Shown in pieces: positions 23,781 to 34,400 of a stretch of DNA of 64,000 bases. Position 1 is the stretch's first letter. Every line of letters begins with the position of its first letter. This DNA comes from Sialis fuliginosa (taxonomy: Eukaryota; Arthropoda; Insecta; Megaloptera; Sialidae): the NCBI GenBank assembly GCA_961205875.1, contig OY540820.1:3472001-3536000 (forward strand), given 5' to 3'. The translations under genes were made by a program, and so were the position numbers. The notes below the pieces were generated by a model, which saw only the letters and a list, made by a program, of their open reading frames with translations, was not told the origin of the DNA and made no database searches.

Positions 23781-23996
23781 ATTCCCGTATTACACTTATG
23801 TTATAGTTTTTTATATTGTTTTTGGCCTAATATTTAATTATCTATATGTAATTATTAACTAAATGAACTATTGTTTATTACTACACTACTTTTCTTAATT
23901 TCTATACTTTACAACTACTGATAATTTCTATTATTTTGGATTTGTTTACAGCTAATGAATTTTCGACTTATTCGTGCAATATCCAAAAAAATCGTC

Positions 23997-24009
23997 TGAT
24001 GATAAATAT
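23997..24009. repeat. LINE target-site duplication, 5' side copy
   Basis: An exact copy of the 13 bp at 18212-18224. It fixes the 5' end of the LINE at 23996 with no sign of 5' truncation. Confidence 0.9.
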
Positions 24010-24522
24010 AAGGAGGTACATATATTAATATTTACTTTTTATCTTATTTTTAATTATAGAACAACAATATAACCTTATTTTGTGTAATTTGAAGCATCCG
24101 TATTAAGTAAAATTCTGCAGTATTTTCTTTTTTTAATATTTTTCGAAAACGGTTGATATTATGACAAATAAACAAAGTATATTTTTGTGTATTTTGTATC
24201 ATATAATCTGCTACAAGTGCCCAACTCAGGAAAAAATTCAAGAACAAAATACTTGATAAAAATCGGCGGGCCCTCTGGCACCACACACCCCTGGTTTAAA
24301 TTATTATTATATTATACTGGAAATCGATAACATTTATTAATATCAAACCTTGTATCAAATTTCATAACTCTAGATACTAAGTAAACACTAATTTTGTGTA
24401 AAAGACTGTAGCTTCCTCACGAAGAATTTCCGGACATAAGTTCACATAAGGTTTTTTGCTTAAAATTATATCCTCGATCTACTGTTAAATTTGTTTACAC
24501 GAGTTGTCAATCATCCTGTATA

Positions 24523-25565
24523 TCTTCATATAACAATGTGAAATTTACCGGTAACTTATTTTAATAATATATGCACCCAATTATATTAACATAATTAAAC
24601 AAACATTTGCTGTCATTTTTGCTACAAGTATATTAATGTAGAAGATAAATTACAAACAGCAATTAAATTGTAACAAAGGGAAGTCAATGACATGTAATGA
24701 TATAACAACTACCTTGTATTTAATGACCCAGCAGTAAATTATTAACGTCTGCTTCAATGTTGAACGAATTGAGTATTTAAAATCAGCCTCACTACTAATT
24801 TGCACTTTATAATAACTACTGTATTGACACTTAATCAATGCGGAAGAATTAAAAACAGTTTAACCCTCCAGTGGTGGCACTTAATCACCTATTAGTTGTG
24901 GTGCCAAAGTCAAAACTCGCATACATATATTCATACTATTAGAGGCTTGTAAAAATAATTATATTTTTATGAAGCAGATTACGTAAAGTGTTTTATAAGC
25001 TTAATTTAAACTATTAAGAATAGGCATGATGCCAGTAACAAAGTATCACTTAAATTATGATTTTAAATAATGAAATAAGTTAAAAAGAATCTAAAAATGT
25101 ATTTATTTTTATATTAAAAGCGAAATTAATATGATTTTTGTTAAAATAAAAACACAAAATAAAGCAATCCGCCATGTTAGATAAAATACCAGTCAATGTG
25201 GATGACGTCACGGCTAAGTAAATATCATTTTTGTTTCATTAATATCTGCACTGTTTATAAATTATTTATTTTTTATTCGATTATTATATTGAAGTTGGAG
25301 TGCAAAGCACTCAGAAACAGAGCCCCTAGTTTATAATATTAAGAGATTAATGAGTAAGTGCACATGTAACAGTGTTAGAATTTGGATTAATAATTTCTGC
25401 TGACTATCTAGTATGGATAATAGTCCAGTAACTTTAGGGTTTCTCTTCGGGAAATTTCTTCGTTGCCAGGGTTAGTAGTTAGTAGTATTTGCTAAAGCTA
25501 TAAATTTTGCATCGAGTTTATGCGAAAATTATAACTCGTATGTACATATATTTGTAAACATTTTT
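24523..25565. other. Unassigned AT-rich intron
   Basis: No element ends, tRNA-like sequence or supported ORF. The frame at 24650-24838 is not supported. Confidence 0.4.
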
Positions 25566-25567
25566 TA

Positions 25568-26481
25568 GGGTTCCAAAGAAACCCTATTAATCTCACTTTG
25601 TAGTCCGTCCATCCTTTTCAGTCAAAGTAAAATATTTCGTAAAATATACAAACTAGAAACTTGAAATTTTCACAAAACATGTAAAATGATGCCCTCTAGT
25701 AATTTGTTGAAAAAATAATTTTTCAGGGGGGGGACACTAAGGAGCTAAAGCTATGTACAAACAATATATATCAAGGCATGTGGCACGTCCAAATGTATAA
25801 CCACATCAGTGGAATTTGACCCTCTATCTTATTTTATTTTATTTAAAGCAAATCCAATAACAAAAACTTGTATACGAAGACGTGTAGGATATGAAAATGT
25901 AGATCTCAATCAGCAGAATTTGACCATTTTTTATTTTTTTTAACTCAAAAATTGTGCCAGTAGGGGGCTAAAAGCAGTATTTTATTTTGCCCCCCCCCCC
26001 CCCCCCCCCTCTAACTACCAACGACAAGTATTAAAGTCAACAATATCATTTTAAGTTTTGGAATAATAGGGAGTGGTGTCATATAAATTTTAATTTTTCT
26101 TTTCATATCTAGGCATGTGGGGTGTGTTTTTTAATTAAAAAATGACGCCTGTAGGGGGCTAAAAGCAGTATTTTTTTTTGCTTCCCCTAACCTACCCCCC
26201 TCTAACTCGGTAACTACTGATTCAAAAAAATCTGAAAAAAATTTGCTAACGAGATTTTGGTGGGACTACCAACGACAAATACTATAGTCAACAATATCAT
26301 TTCAAATTTTGGAGAAATAGAGAGAGGCATCATAGATTTTTTTTCATACCCAGACATGTGGTGTGTCAAAATGTAAATCTCAATGAGTAGAATATGACCC
26401 TATTTTTATATTATTTTCTGACTCAAAAATGCACCTGTAGGTGATTCCAAACAGTCCACGTTGTACGTACTTCGGAACCCT
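25568..26481. mobile_element. AGGGTTCC-ended element with internal duplication
   Basis: The ends AGGGTTCC and GGAACCCT are flanked by TA (25566-25567, 26482-26483). The 914-bp body holds two copies of one unit (about 25915-26130 and 26130-26410) sharing CTGTAGGGGGCTAAAAGCAG-like and CTACCAACGACAA words. One copy carries a run of 20 C at 25990-26009. A diverged relative is at 32497-33060. It is non-coding. Confidence 0.7.
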
Positions 26482-26483
26482 TA

Positions 26484-27500
26484 TGGCATATATACATCCG
26501 TGTATGTCTTGACCGAATTATTTTTACAAAAAGATACTTTAAAGAGATTTTTATTTTATTTTTTTATTAAAATTTTTTTATTAAATGTATTTGGACCCGA
26601 CTGGTTCCTTTAGACAGTCATTGTGTGGTTATCTAACTTTGTTTTTGTAATTTGTATTAATATTTTTTTTTTTTTTTTTTATTTTTTTTTTCCTAAACAA
26701 ATGGACACTGAGATGGAAAGGATTAGCTTTGGGTCGATCAAAGCATTTAGGTATTAGACGAGCATGAAACAATGAATCAAAATTTAAAGAGATATAATTG
26801 ACTACTAACTTAAATAATACAATCTTTGTAATAATAATCTATTGTGAAAGTTGGGTTCCTTTTTAGTATCATCTTAATCTTGCTTTGAACTCAATCAATG
26901 TCAACATATAATTCAATTTACGCTAAAAACATCGCGACCTTCAACATGATAATCAATGAACTAAATATCCTATTTTATTTATTTATTTTTTTGCAACAGA
27001 TGTAATAAATAACACAAAAAGATTAATCATGTGGCCAGGACAAATCTCGCAAGACATTTGACTGAGAGAGTGAACAAAATATTGATCGGGACAGTGCTGC
27101 CAATATAGGAGCCGCATCCGGCGACGGGCGCAATAAATCGCGGCCAGGAAACGGAAGCCTTGGCCGGTAGCACTGCCGTAAAATAAATAATATGTGCACT
27201 CGCTGAGAAAACTCGCACGCTCAAATGACCTGTTTTAAAATTGCCATTTCTATTAAGTGAATGACATCTTTGTATCATTTTCCTGAATTATAAATGTAGG
27301 TAGCTACTTATTGATTACATTATTGAAAAGGTGTATATATATAGGTTCATTTAAAAACGATCATTTATGTAGACAATTTCCGGATGTACATAGTATATCC
27401 CAAAATATATAAATCTGTATGCTTTATCTGTGTAATGTTCACATTTAAGGCTTTTTGGTCTAAGCGTCATTTCGCAAGTAATATTTTGATATACAAGTCT
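26484..27500. other. Unassigned, GC-rich patch at 27027-27230
   Basis: A T-rich run lies at about 26660-26692. The patch at 27027-27230 is GC-rich (CCGCATCCGGCGACGGGCGC) with no splice-bounded frame and no similarity elsewhere in the window. It may be a conserved non-coding element or an old exonised fragment. Confidence 0.4.
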
Positions 27501-27504
27501 TGAG

Positions 27505-27740
27505 GCTTCTGCGGTGATCTTAATATGGATCTTCGCTTCAGGGTGTAAGCCGCGTCTGTTTGGCCATGTTATCGGTCAATGTTTCGTCACATATTGCAGT
27601 GGACATCTTCAGAGCTCTTCTAAAAGTGCTAGAAGAGCCCTGAAGATGTCCACTGCAATGTGTGACGTAACGTTGGTCGATAACACGACCAAACCGATGC
27701 GGCTTACACCCAGAAGCCAAGATCCATAATATTTTGATAG
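27505..27740. repeat. Long hairpin repeat, two inverted arms
   Basis: The left arm (about 27526-27615) and right arm (about 27622-27732) are inverted copies with about 85-90% identity by eye, joined by a very short loop near AAAAGTGCT. Each arm contains GCGGCTTACACCC-like sequence, a GATAACATGGCCAAAC-like stretch and a hammerhead-like core. The open frames on both strands are by-products of the palindrome. It resembles terminal repeats known from Penelope-like retroelements. No polymerase gene is nearby. Confidence 0.65.
27581..27612 (-). ncRNA. Hammerhead-ribozyme-like core
   Basis: Read on the minus strand, CTGAAGA (complement of 27606-27612) matches the CUGANGA box. A small stem-loop follows (GTCCAC pairing with GTGAC, one bulge), then GAAAC (complement of 27581-27585), the second conserved box. 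This order and spacing match the hammerhead motifs described in Penelope-like terminal repeats. The opposite arm has CTGAAGA at 27640-27646 but GTAAC in place of GAAAC at 27667-27671, so only one arm keeps both boxes. Stems I and III and the cleavage site were not established. Confidence 0.5.
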
Positions 27741-28066
27741 TTTTTAGAATTGTCTGATGTTTGTTCCGAAATAATTCGCTAACTATGGGACCGATCTTGA
27801 TGAAACTTTCTCTATGATAACGCAAGAAGTCTACTCTATTAAACAAATACGGATAATTAATTAATTAACTGTGAACTTTTGTTGTTAGACAGTGTCAACG
27901 TTGCTGTTAAAGTTATATAATAATATCCTAAAGAAGGACAGATAATTATAAGAAGAAGTACGTTTGATAATTAAACAGCCAAAACTTGACCGAAAGAATA
28001 ACACATGAGGTATTCGTCAATTATAACCTCGACGATAATACATATATGGCTATATTATAATGTACT
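27741..28066. other. Unassigned intron
   Basis: AT-rich with nothing recognised. TAATATTTTGATA just outside both ends of the preceding hairpin (27480 and 27727) is a possible flank repeat. Confidence 0.4.
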
Positions 28067-28074
28067 GTACATAT

Positions 28075-28943
28075 TAGTGATGTAACGAATATTCGCATTC
28101 GCATTCGCATTCGCGAAAATTCGCACATTTTTTAACAATCGCACTCGCATTCGCATTCGCAAGAAAAAGTGCGGATATTTTTGCGAATATTAATTTTTTT
28201 TGTAATAATAAAAAAAATATTTTTTTATCTATTATATTAAATAATTATTTTTAAGAACTTAGGAACAGTCAACATTTATTTTTACTTCCATGTTCTGAAG
28301 AAATAGAAGTATTGTAATACCGTCGAAAAATCGTGTACGAGATAAGAGCAAATTCTGATTGTACTAACTTCAAAATGTAAAAGAAAGTTGATTTACTCAT
28401 GACGGCTGTGCGTGTGTGTGTCTGAATGTAAATTTTCATTCGTTCACGATGACTACTGTAAAAATGCACCGATTTGAATTATTTTTAGGGGAAATGTTTG
28501 TCATAGTGAGTACTCCAGATCCCACCAAAAAAAAGTTTTTTTAATGAAATTGCAGCAATTTAAATAATACAATACATTTGGGAGGGGGGGGGGGTTGTAT
28601 GGAGCATGCCCCAACCCCTAAAAAAAGTAAAAGTTATAAAATAAAAACTAATTAAATAATGCAATAATTTTTTAAGAGAGAAGGAATTATATGGATCGTG
28701 CTCCCCCCCCCCCCCACAAAAAAATACAAAAAACTTATCAAATTAATATACAAATTAAAATTTACAGAAAAAAAGTTGAGGGAGCTTATATGTCTACATG
28801 CCTCCCCTCAAAGCGAAAAAATATGAAAAAGAAAATTTATAATAAAAAAAGTCAATATTCGCATTCGCATTCGCGAATGTCGGCCGCTAATATTCGCATT
28901 CGCATTCGCGAATGTTTAAAATCATACATTCGTTACATCACTA
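28075..28943. mobile_element. hAT element, non-autonomous, with ATTCGC hexamers
   Basis: The ends TAGTGATGTAACGAATATTC and its complement are flanked by a perfect 8-bp duplication GTACATAT (28067-28074, 28944-28951). ATTCGC hexamer tandems fill both subterminal regions (28088-28170, 28855-28910). The 869-bp interior contains a dispersed repeat at 28265-28515 and G/C runs at 28584-28594 and 28703-28715. The proline-starting open frame at 28691-28996 reads through the C run and the end repeat and is not a gene. Confidence 0.88.
28265..28515. repeat. Dispersed repeat K, copy 1
   Basis: It matches 34100-34380 in inverted orientation (TTTTTACTTCCATGTTCTGA on one side, its complement on the other, plus GGGGAAATGTTTGTC and GAGTACTCCAGA words). 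It may be a relic of another element inside the hAT, or shared hAT interior. Confidence 0.55.
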
Positions 28944-28951
28944 GTACATAT

Positions 28952-29419
28952 ATAAAAATATTCAAAAACAACTGTGGATACATGAATGTACTGTAAAAGC
29001 TTATATAAACTTAAAAACATGTATGTATACAGTATACACACATGTAGTGCCGTAGGCGCCAGCTACTAGCGATAGTTGTTATAATATTAAATTGTAAAGT
29101 AAAACAATAGAATACCAAGTTGTCATAATAAATAAATATAATTTTCACATTCAATAAAATTTGTAATCATTGTAATTAGTTTAATAATAAAATAATAAAA
29201 TAATGTGTTATTAATTATAATAAGCACAATACACATATAACATAGGTATTTCAATTAATTAGTTTTCCATTGAAGAAAAAAAAAATTATACATTCTCTAC
29301 AAGTTCCAGACGAACTCTTTTCAACTTTAGATTTTTCTTACTAGTGCTCTCTGGAATGGTATTTACTCAAACCAAGTTATAATTATCTTGAATTCAAAAT
29401 ATTATTACAGGCACTTACG
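28952..29419. other. Unassigned AT-rich intron
   Basis: Nothing recognised between the hAT and Tc1 elements. Confidence 0.4.
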
Positions 29420-29636
29420 TACACTGCCGTTCAAAAGTTTCCGGGCAACTTTAAGTATTTTATTTGATTTTTACACAAATATTGACCAAATAAGTACATT
29501 ACGGTGATTCAGTTTTATTTACTGAGCAATTAAAATTAAACTTTGACCATGAGTTACCTTAACCATTTTGAAAATACTGAAATTCAGGTAAAAATATACG
29601 AAATATAATTTTTCAGCGAATTTAACGTACAGTATA

Positions 29637-30146
29637 AGGTCAACTGGGGTAAAATTGAAACAAAATACAAATCTTTCATGTTTTTTGACAGTTAACGATA
29701 CAAATTCATACTTTAATTTTTTCTACTAGATGCGCTTATGAATAATTAATATAAATAATATTAATATCTCTAATTTGGGAAAAAGTGAAACAGGTAAGGG
29801 AAAAAGTGAAACAGGCCTTTAATGGAAAATATTTCTCGAAAAATAAAAGAAAAGCTACAAAGGTAACTTTGCTTTATCTTCTTTGTGGCATATCAATGTG
29901 AAATTGTAACTTTAATTAATATCTGAGCTATACAGAAAGTTATGTGCAAATAATTAAAATTTAATTCACACGTTTTGACATCGACTAACAGGGAAATCTG
30001 TAGGGGTGACACATTACTTATTAGGCGATTCATATTTTCAGGTCGCTTGAACAAACCTTTAATGATGATGTCAGTTTTTATAATTCTCTTATAAACAAAT
30101 TAGTTTTTTAGTTGTAAGCTTGTTTCACTTTTACCCCACTCGAACC
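29637..30146. mobile_element. pogo-like MITE (family G), complete copy
   Basis: A 510-bp element with AGGTCAACTGGGGTAAAATT at the left and ACTTTTACCCCACTCGAACCT at the right, flanked by TA (29635-29636, 30147-30148). The word GGGAAAAAGTGAAACAGG is repeated twice in tandem near 29777-29820. It sits inside the 5' part of the Tc1 element, so it is younger than that element. The longer relative at 43689-44984 carries transposase remains. Confidence 0.85.
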
Positions 30147-30329
30147 TATTTGAACAGTTCAATTACTCTAACTCATAATATTGGATTATTTGGATTTTAG
30201 GATTAAAATTAATTAATAGCAAGTACATTTTGAAAAGTTTGGGGGTATATAAGCCGAATGCAAACTCCTATTCCTTCAATTAATTTTGAACTTCTGAAAA
30301 TGTGCTAACATCTAAGATACATGGTTTGT

Positions 30330-31345
30330 GATGGAAAAATAAAATAATACTAGTGTTGAAAAACAATCTTTGGTACTTTTATAACATACAGATGGATATT
30401 TAGAAGGAGTTATTGCTGAAAATTTTAAAATATCGAAGTCGAAAGTTTATGAAATAACCATTCGGTTTAAGTCGACAGGTGTTTACTGTTTACACAACCA
30501 AAAAACGAAGTAAGAGGCCTAAATATTCGACAGTCGCAGAGGGTAAGACCATTACAGTAATATGTAATAGAAATCAATGATTGCCAGCATCTCAAATAGG
30601 CGCTGCATTCAATCATTCTGATGCTAAGAGGTCCTCTGCATCAACGGTAAAAAGAGGGCTTTACATGTTAAATATTCATGAACGAGTTACGCTAAAAAAA
30701 CTATTTCTATGACCGTAGAATCAAATGAAATGAATAAAGTAAAAACAAAACCAGAATTTAAAAATTGAGAACTGCAGAAATGTTTTATGAAAAGTTTGAT
30801 GTGTTCGAGTAAAAATGACGCGATTACTTGGGACGTGCGGTTAGTGAAAAAATGATTCCTGTTGTTCAGTGTCAACTGTGAAAAATGATGGAGGTGCCCT
30901 TGATTGTTTGGGGATGTGTTTCATCTGCAGGAACAAGAAACCTTGTCTAAATTAATGGAATTACGAAGAAAAAATGGTATCAATGGATTTTAGAAGAGAA
31001 TTATGTTCGTCAGGACTGCCACTTAACAACGCTGGATTTATTTTCATGTAAGATAATGATACAAAATATTCTTCTAAGCTCTATTGGAATTATATTGCTC
31101 AAAATGAAGAAGACAGCACGCTCAAATATCAATTGGCTGGTTCAATCACTCGATCTTAACCTCACATAGTTTTTTGGGGATGAAAAAAAACTCTACATCA
31201 AGATAGTATCTCTGAAATATTCCTCTAGAAACCTGGAAGAAGATAAAATCAGACACAATACAGAAATTAATAGAATGTATGCCTCAATTGTCAGAAAAAG
31301 TTGTAAATATATGTAAATATAAAAGGTGCTTTTTTGGATGAGGAA
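30330..31345 (+). pseudogene. Tc1-like transposase, decayed
   Basis: Fragments of a DDE transposase are spread over the three forward frames. Near 30407 the words VIAENFKISKSKVYEI look like the N-terminal helix-turn-helix. At about 30899-30940 LIVWGCVSSAGT matches the Tc1 block usually written VWGC.S. At about 31030-31075 FIFM-stop-DNDTKYSSK matches the second catalytic-aspartate block with a TAA where a glutamine codon is expected. Near 31270 ECMPQLSEKV matches the C-terminal end. Several stops and frame changes separate these, and the third catalytic block is unreadable. Confidence 0.8.
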
Positions 31346-31528
31346 ACATAATGACCTTTATTATTATTTAAATAAAAAAATATTTTACTAAAACTGCTTT
31401 ATTCCATCAATCCATCCTTAAAACATTTAATATTATCGAAAAAGTTTAATAATTTAAAAATAATGACGGTTTTTAAAGTATTTTTTGTAGAATTTACCAC
31501 TGCCCGGAAACTTTTGAACGGTAGTGTA

Positions 31529-32494
31529 CATTTTTCCATCCAAACTTTCTTCTAGCCGCACAATTCTTTTTTTTAAATAATTCATTAAATTTTACAGCTG
31601 CAAATCTGACATCAAAAAGATAAAAAAACCCTATTGTGTTAGTAATGATTAAGTCCAACGCGAAGTAAAGAGAGGATCTCTTAAACCAAGCGACTTTGGC
31701 GGGAACTACCTTTGATATATTCACAAAAGACAATCACCTTTACGTAGGCAGACTTAGTGATATGCCTGCGTTAAACTTTTTTGTATTTAGCCTCTTGAGA
31801 AGTTTTTTAGTTCGGAACTGGTACAAAAAAGGGAATATAAAATGTAACAAAAGGGTCAGATCAAAGCAAGTGCCGGCCACTTACAAACACGCGCCCCTGT
31901 TGTAAATGAAACACTGCGGGGGATAGAAAAAACAGGGTTGATAAAAAATATGTATGCCGATTAAAGATCATAGTGCAGTAAATTGAGGTTGTGTTATATA
32001 GATACGTTCGGAAGCCAAATATAATAAGTCGATATAACAGTTAATGTTTTATAAACAGATTCCTTTGCAGATTAGATTTTGTAATTTAAGTGCCAATAAT
32101 TAAGCACTGATATTTTCATAAAATTTTCAAAAATGTACTTTACTAATGTTTCTGATATGAAATTAACGAATGTTATACTTTTACTTGTTAGTAGATTTTG
32201 ACGTCCGAGGAGTAAAATTAGTTTAAGTTCCCCCTTTTATATTTTTTTATTTTAGTTGGAGATTTTTTTCCGATAATTTATTACAAAAAATCGCCTGCAC
32301 AAGAAATAAAAATGTAAAAAATACCCAGTTTTATAAAAAACAAATAAATTAATTCAACAAACAATTTTCATATTACAATTATTCTTTTCATGCTCGATTG
32401 ACAGGGATTAATTTCACGAAGTGTAGAACAAAATAACACCAGTTTTATTTTGGTAATAACGTCTACCATGGATATCAAAGGATTGACTCATTTT
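31529..32494. other. Unassigned intron
   Basis: A moderately GC-rich part is at about 31690-31920 with an open frame (31696-31905) that has no domain or splice support. The remainder is AT-rich. Confidence 0.4.
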
Positions 32495-32496
32495 TA

Positions 32497-33060
32497 GGGT
32501 TTCGAACAAACCATATTTATCTCACTTTGTCGTCCGTCTGTTCGTCCCTTCCAGTCAAAACGAAATATCTCGTAAACTATATATTTTACTGAAAATGTAA
32601 AGTTATGTTCTTTAAACAAAACTGTTTGTTTTGAAAATAAAAATCAGGAGAGATGCGCTAAAAAGCTTAAGCTAAGCAAAAATAATTTTTATACCAAGAC
32701 ATTTTAAATTCAAAATGTATAACCAAAACAAGTGGAATATGACCTTCTTTCTTATTTTTTTCTAACTCAAAAACGACGTCTGCAGCCCCCTGCAAAAAAC
32801 ACAAAAAATGTACACCAATGCGTGTGGGGTATCAAAATATAGATCACTGCCAGTTGAATTTGACTTATTTTTTCTAACTCAAGTATGGTGTCTGCAAGGG
32901 GCTTAATAAGAAGTAATTAATTTTGCTCCCCTCCCTAACTCGGTAGCTAATAATTGAAAAAAAAATTAAAGAAATAGTAACAGGGCTTTGGTAATACTAC
33001 CAACGGCATCATATTATTTAAAAGTTTTGAGAAATAGGGAAAGGCGTCAGTGAGTTTTTT
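32497..33060. mobile_element. Diverged relative of the AGGGTTCC element
   Basis: It starts after TA at 32495-32496 and follows the 25568 element in order (TTATCTCACTTTGTCGTCCG, then the GCTAAAAG and CTACCAACG units). The right end is missing, with similarity ending near 33055. Confidence 0.6.
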
Positions 33061-33125
33061 TTTTAAACAATACAATATCAATATACCTATTTATTAATTG
33101 TTATGTTTTCAAATGAACTTTAGAG

Positions 33126-33440
33126 CAAGCTTGTACAACCTGCGGGCCACATGCCGCCCTCGAGGACCCTTGGTGCGGCCCGCGAGCATAATTAAAAAAA
33201 AAAAAAATATGATAATAAATTTACATAGAAATTAGTATCTACGACTAAAAAAAAAAAGGTTTTTCCTAATCTAACTCTCTATTTATTTATATTTATAATA
33301 TTAATAAAGAATTGAAATTGAAGCGACCAAAAAAAAAAAAAGGTCCTCAGTTTTATATTTAAGCTGCGGCCCTCAGTAAACTAAATTTTTTGCTATGCGG
33401 CCCGAGAGGTTCAAAAGGTTGAAAAGGTTGGACACCTATG
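33126..33440. mobile_element. hAT-type MITE, 315 bp
   Basis: Near-matching flanks CTTTAGAG (33118-33125) and CTTTAGAA (33441-33448) bracket inverted GC-rich ends (GTACAACCTGCGGGCC on the left, GGTTGGACACCTATG on the right). The interior has CGGCCC words and A runs. This style of end (GGTTGGACACC) is common for hAT-derived short elements in animals. Confidence 0.75.
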
Positions 33441-33472
33441 CTTTAGAATGAAAATAAGAAAATTATCATTTT

Positions 33473-33800
33473 TTTAAAACATTTTTTTTGTCTCAATCTG
33501 AAATGATCACATAGCTTCTCGTATCTTTGATATTGCGAGGAAGCAAAATAAGGTGTTTTAAATCTATTACACAAAATACCGCACTGACAATGAGTTGGTA
33601 TACAATATATAGAAATATCGGTATGGAGAACCATACATGACTTCCATGTTCTTTAATATATTTTTAAATAATTTTTAATATACGAGAAATTTTAATGGGA
33701 TTTGTCAGAAATAAAACTCACCTTTGTATAAATAATGTCCTAATGTCAAAAACATAATACACATTCGCAGAACAACTAATTTGACAATTTGAATTTAGTT
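33473..33800. repeat. Two dispersed-repeat fragments
   Basis: 33473-33580 matches 49615-49690 in reverse (TTTTGTCTCAATCTGAAATG against its complement there). 33650-33800 matches 14270-14400 in reverse (AATAAAACTCACCTTTGTAT). Neither can be bounded. The open frame at 33443-33634 is not supported. Confidence 0.5.
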
Positions 33801-33872
33801 GCATTTGTTTCCAAGGCAACATAAATTAATGACATGAATTTGTATTTAAAATTCAAATTTTGAGGGTGGTTT

Positions 33873-33932
33873 TTACTCCTTCAATAGCTGTTTAGGCACG
33901 TATACGTGCCTAAACAGCTATTGAAGGAGTAA
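33873..33932. repeat. Perfect 60-bp palindrome, no loop
   Basis: The 30 bases from 33873 are exactly complementary to the 30 bases that follow, with the centre at GCACGTATACGTGC. Outside the palindrome the flanks are unrelated. It contains GGCACGTATACGTGCC, a core symmetric about TA. It is not an end of any element seen in the window. Confidence 0.9.
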
Positions 33933-34019
33933 TATTTATATATAAATAGTAAATGTCCCTAAGGTTCAATTGAACTACAAATGTACCAAGTCTTATCAAA
34001 ATTAGTGAGATAATACTCG

Positions 34020-34400
34020 CAACGTTCACATTTTAGACGAAAATAGTTACAAAATTTCGAATATTTCTAAAACCCCTAATCCGATATGCACTAAAATCAA
34101 TAGGTCTGGAGTACTCACTGAGACAAACATTTTCCCCAAAAAGAATTCATATCGGTACATTTTTACATTAGTTATCGTGAATGAAAGAAAATTCAACATC
34201 CAGACACACAGGCATACAGACACACGGACACACAAACACACGCACAGCCGCCATGTGGAAATTTACTTTTCTTTAAGTTTTGAAGTTAGTACATTCAGAC
34301 TCTGTCATTATTTCGGACACGATTTTTCGAAGGTATTACAATACTTTCATTTCTTTCAGAGCATGGAAGTAAAAATTCTAAAGGTCACCATCCCTGGCGT
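34020..34400. repeat. Dispersed repeat K, copy 2
   Basis: It matches 28265-28515 in reverse at about 34100-34380 and contains an ACACA-rich run (34203-34245). The open frames on both strands here (34047-34241, 34177-34422) come from that run and are not genes. Confidence 0.55.

Larger units (their letters stand above)
18225..23996 (-). mobile_element. Full-length I-type LINE (5,772 bp)
   Basis: A complete non-LTR retrotransposon on the minus strand: 5' UTR of about 216 bp (23781-23996), ORF1, ORF2 and a 3' UTR of about 254 bp (18225-18478), framed by an exact 13-bp duplication. Both ORFs are open from start to stop. The 3' UTR has a CA-rich run on the coding strand (18299-18335) and ends without a clear poly-A, which fits the I group, whose tails are short simple repeats. 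Endonuclease, reverse transcriptase and RNase H in ORF2 and three CCHC knuckles in ORF1 place it in the I superfamily. The exact clade needs a tree. Its intactness suggests a young insertion. Confidence 0.93.
17634..24520. mobile_element. 1.1-kb foldback element split by a LINE
   Basis: The left arm (17634 to about 18110) and right arm (about 24012 to 24520) are diverged inverted repeats of each other, starting TACAGAGTGATTTACAAC on the left and the complement of TACAGGATGATTGACAAC on the right. TA flanks both ends (17632-17633, 24521-24522). Removing the LINE and one copy of its target duplication leaves about 1,100 bp of arms plus a short loop, with no coding capacity. A relative of one arm is at 46371-46720. 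The arms differ at many positions, so the element is old compared with the LINE. Confidence 0.85.
29422..31526 (+). mobile_element. Tc1-like transposon with a MITE inside
   Basis: The inverted ends CACTGCCGTTCAAAAGTTTC and CACTACCGTTCAAAAGTTTC (right end read inward) are flanked by TA (29420-29421, 31527-31528). Without the 510-bp MITE at 29637-30146 and its extra TA the element is about 1.59 kb, the usual size of a Tc1 element. A decayed transposase runs along the plus strand. It is certainly inactive. Confidence 0.9.

Noticed and set aside
18546-23806. Many plus-strand open frames opposite the LINE
   Set aside because: They are antisense to the two LINE ORFs, lack domains and follow the codon structure of the real genes.
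28088-28910. ATTCGC hexamer arrays as a possible CRISPR or satellite
   Set aside because: There are no spacers of constant length, the two clusters are inverted relative to each other, and perfect hAT duplications enclose them.
28691-28996. 101-codon frame starting MDRAPPPP
   Set aside because: It starts in a C run and ends in the hAT inverted repeat. There are no homologous features.
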